From NCBI RefSeq assembly GCF_019710575.1, contig NZ_JAHWFK010000064.1:1-64000 (forward strand): DNA of 64,000 nucleotides, read 5' to 3'. Positions 59,738 through 64,000 of the stretch are shown piece after piece (within the stretch, counting starts at the first letter, position 1; each line of letters opens with the position of its first letter). A model generated the notes under the pieces. The model was not told the origin of the DNA and made no database searches. It saw only the letters and a list, made by a program, of their open reading frames with translations. Position numbers and translations under genes: made by a program. Source of the stretch: Paractinoplanes polyasparticus. GTDB lineage: Bacteria; Actinomycetota; Actinomycetes; Mycobacteriales; Micromonosporaceae.

Positions 59738-60538
59738 TCAGTGCTTGTCGAGAAACTCGATGATCGCGGTGTTGACCTCGTCGGGCCGTTCCAGATAGCC
59801 GAGGTGCCCGCAGTGCGGGATCTCCACGTAGTCGCAGTCCGGAATGGCCTCGGCGGTCTCGGCGGCCAGGTGTGGCGGCGCGATGCCGTCGTCGGTGAAC
59901 CCGATGACCCGGCACGGCGCCTGAATCTTGCTCATGGCCGGCCGGCGGTCCTCCAGGGTGTCGACCCCGGCCTGACCGTCAGCACTGCTCGCCTCGGACG
60001 AGAGCTCGAGGATCTCGAGCCAGGACCGGGTGGTGACGTCGTCCCGCAGCGTCGCCGGCGACAGCATCTTCTGCGCCGTGTCGACCGCGCGGTAGGCGGC
60101 CGGGAGCCGGATGCCCTGCTCCGCCAGGGCCTCGTCGGCCCGGATCTGGGCCACGCGCAGGGCGTCGGCCCGCGGCCGGGTCGCGATCAGCACCGCACAG
60201 CGCACCAGGTCGGGGCTCTGGATCGCCAGTTCCTCGGCGATCATCGCGCCGAGCGAGGTGCCCACTATCCGGCACGACCCCAGGCCGAGGGCCTCGATCA
60301 GCCCACGGGTGTCGGCCACCATGTCCTCGAGCGTGTAACGGCCGGGCGGGGCCGCGGAGGGCGGGATGCCCCGGTTGTTGAACGTGGTGGTGCGGTAGCC
60401 GGCCCGGCGCAACGCCGGCGTCTGATGCATGTTCCAGACGTGCCCGGCCGCGTTCTGTCCCATGATCAGGAGAACGTCGTCGCCGTGGCCGGTGCGCTCG
60501 TACGACAGCCGGATGCCATTGGTGTCCAGATAGGGCAC
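59738..60538 (-). CDS. Alpha/beta hydrolase, possible cluster thioesterase-like enzyme
   Basis: 266 residues from GTG 60538 with GGAGG six bases upstream; a longer in-frame start at 60604 lacks one. Nucleophile elbow VGTSLGAMIA (Ser), FTDDGIAP (Asp region) and CGHLGYLERP (His) give a full triad. Similar perhydrolase-like proteins in glycopeptide clusters (Bhp) release beta-hydroxytyrosine from a carrier protein; whether this is the role here is inference. A StrR-type box lies 115 bp upstream, and the ABC exporter follows. Confidence 0.85.
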   Translation of the reverse strand: MPYLDTNGIRLSYERTGHGDDVLLIMGQNAAGHVWNMHQTPALRRAGYRTTTFNNRGIPPSAAPPGRYTLEDMVADTRGLIEALGLGSCRIVGTSLGAMIAEELAIQSPDLVRCAVLIATRPRADALRVAQIRADEALAEQGIRLPAAYRAVDTAQKMLSPATLRDDVTTRSWLEILELSSEASSADGQAGVDTLEDRRPAMSKIQAPCRVIGFTDDGIAPPHLAAETAEAIPDCDYVEIPHCGHLGYLERPDEVNTAIIEFLDKH

Positions 60539-60653
60539 GAGTTTCCTCCGGTGGAATGCCTCGGGTCGTCGATATCGCCCTACGCGTTGGTGAGCTCGGA
60601 GCACGGCCCGGACGATTCAGTGTCAGGCCATTGTGTGCGCGGCCGGAGGGGAC

Positions 60654-60682
60654 GTCCATCTGCCTCGCGTGCGTGGTTGGAC
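60654..60682. promoter_or_regulatory. StrR/Bbr-type 29-bp operator upstream of the hydrolase/exporter unit
   Basis: GTCCAT (60654-60659) - 17 bases - TTGGAC (60677-60682): the outer five bases of both arms match the other boxes, and the spacing is identical. It lies 115 bp upstream of the hydrolase start, a proper promoter position. Confidence 0.6.
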
Positions 60683-60717
60683 GGCCGGACCCCGTACGGC
60701 ACAGGGGAATGCGAGGC

Positions 60718-60749
60718 GGCCGGCGCCGGGTGGTGACCCGGCGCCGGCC
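60718..60749 (-). terminator. Hairpin terminator of the MacAB-like operon
   Basis: A perfect 13-bp GC stem (60718-60730 with 60737-60749) and a 6-base loop lie 6 bases after the permease stop on the minus strand. Confidence 0.78.
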
Positions 60750-60755
60750 GTTTCC

Positions 60756-61970
60756 TCACGGGGTGGCGAGGGCCTCGGTGGGCGCCAGCCGGGCGGCCCG
60801 GATCGCCGGGTAGAGGCCGGCGACGGCGCCGATGAGAAGTGTCGCGCCGACGCCGCCACCGACCGCCCAGAGTGGCACCACGGTGGGCCAGTCCTGCGTG
60901 GTGGCGTAGATCGCGGTCACCGCGAACCCGACCAGCACCCCGCCGGTGCCGCCGATCAGCGACAGCAGCAGCGACTCGGTGACGAACTGGGTGCGGATCT
61001 GACCGCGGGTGGCGCCCAGGGAACGGCGCAGCCCGATCTCGGCCCGGCGTTCGAGCACCGAGATGACCATCGTGTTGGCCACGCCGATGCCGCCGACCAG
61101 CAGCGCCACCGCACCCAGGCCGAGCAGCAACGAGTTGAACGACTGCTTGGTGGCCTGCTTCGCCTTGAGGATGGGCGACGGGATCGTCACCTTCACCGCC
61201 TCGGGGCTTTCCGGGTTGGTGGTGGCCGCGAGGACCGCCCGGACGTTTTCGACCTGCGATTCCACCGAGCGGGTGTAGATCGTCGTGGCATGCCCGTCGA
61301 AGCCCAGATAGCTCTTGGCCGCCGGCCAGCCGATCAGGACGGCCGTGTCGAGCTCGGGGGCCAGGGCCACATCGTCGAGCACGCCGACCACCTCGTAACG
61401 CCGGCCGTCGATGTAGACGGTCGGGACGTCGCCGAGTGTCTTGGCTGCCTCCGCGCCGAGCACCACGGTCGGATAGCGCTCGGTCGCAGCGTTGATCCAC
61501 GTGCCCCGGGCGAGGCCGGCCCCGACCGTCTCGGGCAGGTCGAGTTGCGCGGCCATCAGCGACAGACCGCCGGACTGGCCCTTGGGGATCTTCTCCGAGC
61601 GGTAGACCGACTTGCCCGGCACCGCGCCGGTGGCGCTCGCCGCGGTGACCGGGGCGATCCGCTCGATCATGCCCACCGCGCCGTCGGGCAGCGTCGCGGC
61701 GTCGCCGAACATGGTGTCGCCCGGAGTGATCGAGAGCATGTTGGAGCCCATCGCGGCGAGCGCGCGCTCCAGGTTTGCTTGGCTCGACGAGGAGATGCCG
61801 ACCACGGCGACCATCGCGGCGATGCCGATCGCGATGCCCAGAGCCGAGAGCACCACCCGCAGCGGCCGCGAGCGCAGGCCGAAGCCGCCCAGCCGAAGCA
61901 GGTCGGAGGCGCTCAGGCGGGCCGGTACCAGCGAGACCGGAGCACGGCGGATCGGGGTGACCTGGACCAT
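60756..61970 (-). CDS. MacB-like ABC transporter permease (FtsX domain)
   Basis: 404 residues; ATG 61970 directly follows the ATPase stop (TAGATG). An N-terminal helix (VVLSALGIAIGIAAMVAVVGIS) is followed by a large extracytoplasmic domain of about 200 residues, then the three-helix FtsX domain with LLLGLGAVALLVGGIGVANTM, EIGLRRSLGATRGQIRTQFVTESLLLS and PAIRAARLAPTEAL. Works with the ATPase and adaptor as a mechanotransmission-type efflux pump. Confidence 0.92.
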   Translation of the reverse strand: MVQVTPIRRAPVSLVPARLSASDLLRLGGFGLRSRPLRVVLSALGIAIGIAAMVAVVGISSSSQANLERALAAMGSNMLSITPGDTMFGDAATLPDGAVGMIERIAPVTAASATGAVPGKSVYRSEKIPKGQSGGLSLMAAQLDLPETVGAGLARGTWINAATERYPTVVLGAEAAKTLGDVPTVYIDGRRYEVVGVLDDVALAPELDTAVLIGWPAAKSYLGFDGHATTIYTRSVESQVENVRAVLAATTNPESPEAVKVTIPSPILKAKQATKQSFNSLLLGLGAVALLVGGIGVANTMVISVLERRAEIGLRRSLGATRGQIRTQFVTESLLLSLIGGTGGVLVGFAVTAIYATTQDWPTVVPLWAVGGGVGATLLIGAVAGLYPAIRAARLAPTEALATP

Positions 61971-62642
61971 CTAGACCACCTGCCCGTCGCGCATCGGCAC
62001 CTGCCGGGGCAGGGAGTCGGCGATCTCGTGGTCGTGGGTGATCACCAGCACGGTGGTGCCGGCGGCGTTCAGCTCGCGCAGCAGCTCCATCACGCCGGCG
62101 CCGGAGACCGAGTCGAGGTTGCCGGTCGGTTCGTCGGCAAGCAGCACGGCCGGGTCCCCGGCGACCGCCCGGGCCACCGCGACCCGCTGCCGCTCACCGC
62201 CGGAGAGCTGGTGCGGCCGATGCCCCAGCCGGCTGCCCAGGCCGACCCGGACCAGCGCGGCCTCGGCCCTCTGCTCGCGGTCCCGCTTGGACACCCCGGC
62301 ATAGAGCAGCCCGTCAGCCACGTTGGTCACCGCGTTGCGCCCCGCGGCCAGGTGGAACTGCTGGAAGACGAAGCCGATCCGGCGGGCCCGCAGCGCCGAC
62401 AGCTCGCGGTCGGAGAGGGAGGCCACGTCGTACCCGTCGATCCGGATGGTGCCGGAGGTGGGCCGGTCCAGCGTGCCGATCATGTTCAGCATCGTCGACT
62501 TGCCGGAGCCGGACGGTCCGACAATCGAGATCAGCTCGCCGTGCTCGACGCGCAGGTCGACGCCGTGCAGCGCGGTCACGCCGCCCGGGTATTTCTTGGT
62601 GACCTGGTTCAACTCGATCACGGGGCCGTGGTCGTCGGTCAT
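61971..62642 (-). CDS. MacB/LolD-type ABC transporter ATPase
   Basis: 223 residues. Walker A GPSGSGKSTMLNMIGTLDRPTSG, RIGFVFQQFHL, LSGGERQRVAVARAV, LLADEPTGNLD and VITHDHEIA are the standard LolD/MacB blocks. Overlaps the adaptor gene by 4 bp (ATGA). Confidence 0.93.
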   Translation of the reverse strand: MTDDHGPVIELNQVTKKYPGGVTALHGVDLRVEHGELISIVGPSGSGKSTMLNMIGTLDRPTSGTIRIDGYDVASLSDRELSALRARRIGFVFQQFHLAAGRNAVTNVADGLLYAGVSKRDREQRAEAALVRVGLGSRLGHRPHQLSGGERQRVAVARAVAGDPAVLLADEPTGNLDSVSGAGVMELLRELNAAGTTVLVITHDHEIADSLPRQVPMRDGQVV

Positions 62643-63694
62643 CCCGGGACACCGACCTTCAAGCCCTCGGCGAGGCCGTTGCCGGAGACCTCGACCCGGC
62701 CGTCGGCGAACAGGCCGGTCTCGACCGTGACGATCCTGGTGGCGCCGCCCTCGACGACCTGGACGCCGTATCCGCCCTCGGACAGCGCCAGAAGGGCGTT
62801 GACCGGGACCGTCAGCACGTTCTTGACCTGGGAGGCGACGAAGTCGACGGTCACCGCGGCCTCGTCCAGGCCGGCCGGGGTCTGTGCGAAGCCGATCGTC
62901 ACATCGATCTTCGTCGTGTCCTGCTCGCTCTCGTCCTGGGCCTCCTCGACGGTGGTGCGGACCTCGGTGATCCGGCCCTTGACCTCGCTGCCGTCGGGCA
63001 TCGTCACCTCAACCGGCGCACCCTTCCGGGCCAGCCGCTGGTCGGCGATGTCCAGCTCGACCGCCGCCACCCGGCCCAGGCTGCTGACCTGCAACACCCC
63101 GGCGCCCGGCCCGACGACATCGTCCAGGTTGGCCGAGAGCGAGTCGACCCGGACGGCGCCGGTGGCGTAGACCGTCCGGCCCAGCTCGACCGTGCCGGTC
63201 TTGGTGAGGCCGAGGTCGATCTGCCATTCCTTGACCGCGGTGGCGGTGGACGCGGTGTACCGGCTGTCGACCGTGAAGCCGCGGTAGCCCAGCGCCCACA
63301 GGTTCTTCTCGAACTGCTTGACGTCGGCGCCCTTCGCACCGGACGCCAGTTCCCGATAGGCGGGCAACGGTCCGTAGAGCAGGACCACCGGCTTGTTGTC
63401 GATCCTGTAGAGCTTCTGGCCTCGCTTGACCGTGGAACCAGCCGCGGCCAGCGCGGTCACCGTGCCGTTCAGTTTCGTCTTGATCGTCGTCGTGTTTGCG
63501 TAGGCGAGGGAGCCGTCGTGGGACTCCGTGTCGACAAGCGTCTGCTTCGTGACCTCCGCGGTGGCCGCCGGCAGATTGCTGCTCGCCTGGGCGTCGTTGT
63601 CGCCGCCGGACCAGTTGGCCAGGTACACGTACCCGCCCGCACCGGCCGCGACGAGCACCGCGGCGATCCCGGCGGTGGTCCATTTCCTGTTCAT
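62639..63694 (-). CDS. Efflux adaptor (membrane fusion) protein with peptidoglycan-binding domain
   Basis: 351 residues. N-terminal membrane anchor (TTAGIAAVLVAAGAGGYVYLA). A lipoyl/barrel part (GSTVKRGQKLYRIDNKPVVLLYG) flanks an inserted peptidoglycan-binding-1 motif (GADVKQFEKNLWALGYRGFTVDSRY), then beta-barrel and C-terminal domains (VLTVPVNALLALSEGGYGVQVVEGG). Actinobacterial MacA-like adaptors often carry this wall-binding insert. First of three overlapping pump genes. Confidence 0.9.
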   Translation of the reverse strand: MNRKWTTAGIAAVLVAAGAGGYVYLANWSGGDNDAQASSNLPAATAEVTKQTLVDTESHDGSLAYANTTTIKTKLNGTVTALAAAGSTVKRGQKLYRIDNKPVVLLYGPLPAYRELASGAKGADVKQFEKNLWALGYRGFTVDSRYTASTATAVKEWQIDLGLTKTGTVELGRTVYATGAVRVDSLSANLDDVVGPGAGVLQVSSLGRVAAVELDIADQRLARKGAPVEVTMPDGSEVKGRITEVRTTVEEAQDESEQDTTKIDVTIGFAQTPAGLDEAAVTVDFVASQVKNVLTVPVNALLALSEGGYGVQVVEGGATRIVTVETGLFADGRVEVSGNGLAEGLKVGVPG

Positions 63695-63707
63695 CGGGTC
63701 ATACCTC

Positions 63708-64000
63708 CTACCGGGTCTCTTCTGCCTGGTATTGCCGGCAGGCCTTTTCCGCGGCCTGGAAAACCGGGCTGTCCGTCTTCACGCTCAACTTGTCGGCGTC
63801 GACCATTAGCGAACCGTCCGCGTCCGGGTCGGGGAAGCCGGCCACCCCGTTCTCCCGCATGCACCGGGCCATCAGACGCAGATTTCCGGTGCTCGCGGCG
63901 TTGGCCACCGGGCCCTTCACGATCTCTTGGGCGAACTCGCGGCACGCCTGCTGGGCGGCCTCGAAGCTCTCCGCCGAGACGTCGGGCGGGAGGTCGACCG
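63708..64000 (-). CDS. Hypothetical protein, C-terminal part (runs off the right edge)
   Basis: The frame is open from the edge to the stop at 63708, giving the last 96 residues. Two internal repeats share the pattern (S/V)FxAAxxACRxxxxE, around SFEAAQQACREFAQEI and VFQAAEKACRQYQAEE, separated by MARCMRENGVAGFPDPDADG. Proteins of this type are found next to actinobacterial MacAB-like pumps and are often secreted; the start and any signal peptide are outside the window. It lies 13 bp upstream of the adaptor gene and is probably co-transcribed. Function unknown. Confidence 0.7.
   Translation of the reverse strand, partial: VDLPPDVSAESFEAAQQACREFAQEIVKGPVANAASTGNLRLMARCMRENGVAGFPDPDADGSLMVDADKLSVKTDSPVFQAAEKACRQYQAEETR

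Noticed and set aside
39190..64000. Identification as the ramoplanin or enduracidin cluster
   Set aside because: CmlA-like hydroxylase and StrR genes fit, but dpgABCD would be unnecessary for those products, and no halogenase or NRPS is visible.

Overview
The window is high-GC DNA with many GTG and TTG starts, GTGA/ATGA stop-start overlaps, an XRE/DUF397 pair, very large LuxR-type regulators and lineage-typical secondary metabolism. This points to a filamentous actinomycete; a Micromonosporaceae (Actinoplanes-like) host is an inference, not proven. No rRNA, tRNA, CRISPR array, insertion sequence or phage gene was seen.

Left part (1-11.9 kb): the 5' end of a secreted ricin-lectin/GH43 glycosidase, then a catabolic unit. 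It has a GntR regulator with a DJ-1-like protein and a meta-cleavage-type hydrolase on the minus strand. Divergent from it is a tightly overlapping plus-strand operon: carbohydrate ABC importer (lipoprotein, two permeases, two ATPases), aldehyde dehydrogenase and iron-type alcohol dehydrogenase.

The most unusual block is 11.9-24.0 kb. It holds five large proteins: a membrane protein with a C-terminal nucleoside-phosphorylase (PNP) domain, a CATRA-like/PNP fusion, a PNP/macro-domain fusion, and two TPR-CHAT (caspase-like) proteins. The architecture is that of a multi-component, effector-rich conflict (defence or programmed-death) system. Nucleoside/NAD-ADP-ribose chemistry and peptidase effectors sit side by side.

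24.3-31.2 kb is a single overlapping operon: a tannase/feruloyl-esterase family enzyme, a complete branched-chain-amino-acid-type (HAAT) ABC importer and a TetR regulator. It plausibly hydrolyses an ester outside the cell and imports the acid. 31.3-39.0 kb is a mixed region: a Tat-type serpin, two decayed genes (LuxR-type regulator and short-chain dehydrogenase), XRE/DUF397, a diguanylate cyclase, a quinone-oxidoreductase-like MDR, and a MarR/DoxX divergent pair with an operator over the doxX promoter.

39.2 kb to the right edge is part of a nonribosomal peptide antibiotic cluster. One minus-strand operon (sORF-dpgA-dpgB-dpgC-dpgD-folE-hpgT-hmaS-tyrA), together with hmo, encodes complete routes to 3,5-dihydroxyphenylglycine and 4-hydroxyphenylglycine. 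With it are a CmlA-like diiron beta-hydroxylase, a siderophore-interacting-type flavin reductase under an iron box, a DAHP synthase, a LAL regulator, two StrR-type regulators, an export ABC transporter, an alpha/beta hydrolase and a MacAB-like efflux set. No NRPS, halogenase or P450 lies in the window, so the assembly line must be outside it, most likely to the right. Three 29-bp inverted repeats of the form GTCCA-N19-TGGAC and a 28-bp variant mark likely StrR-family operators.
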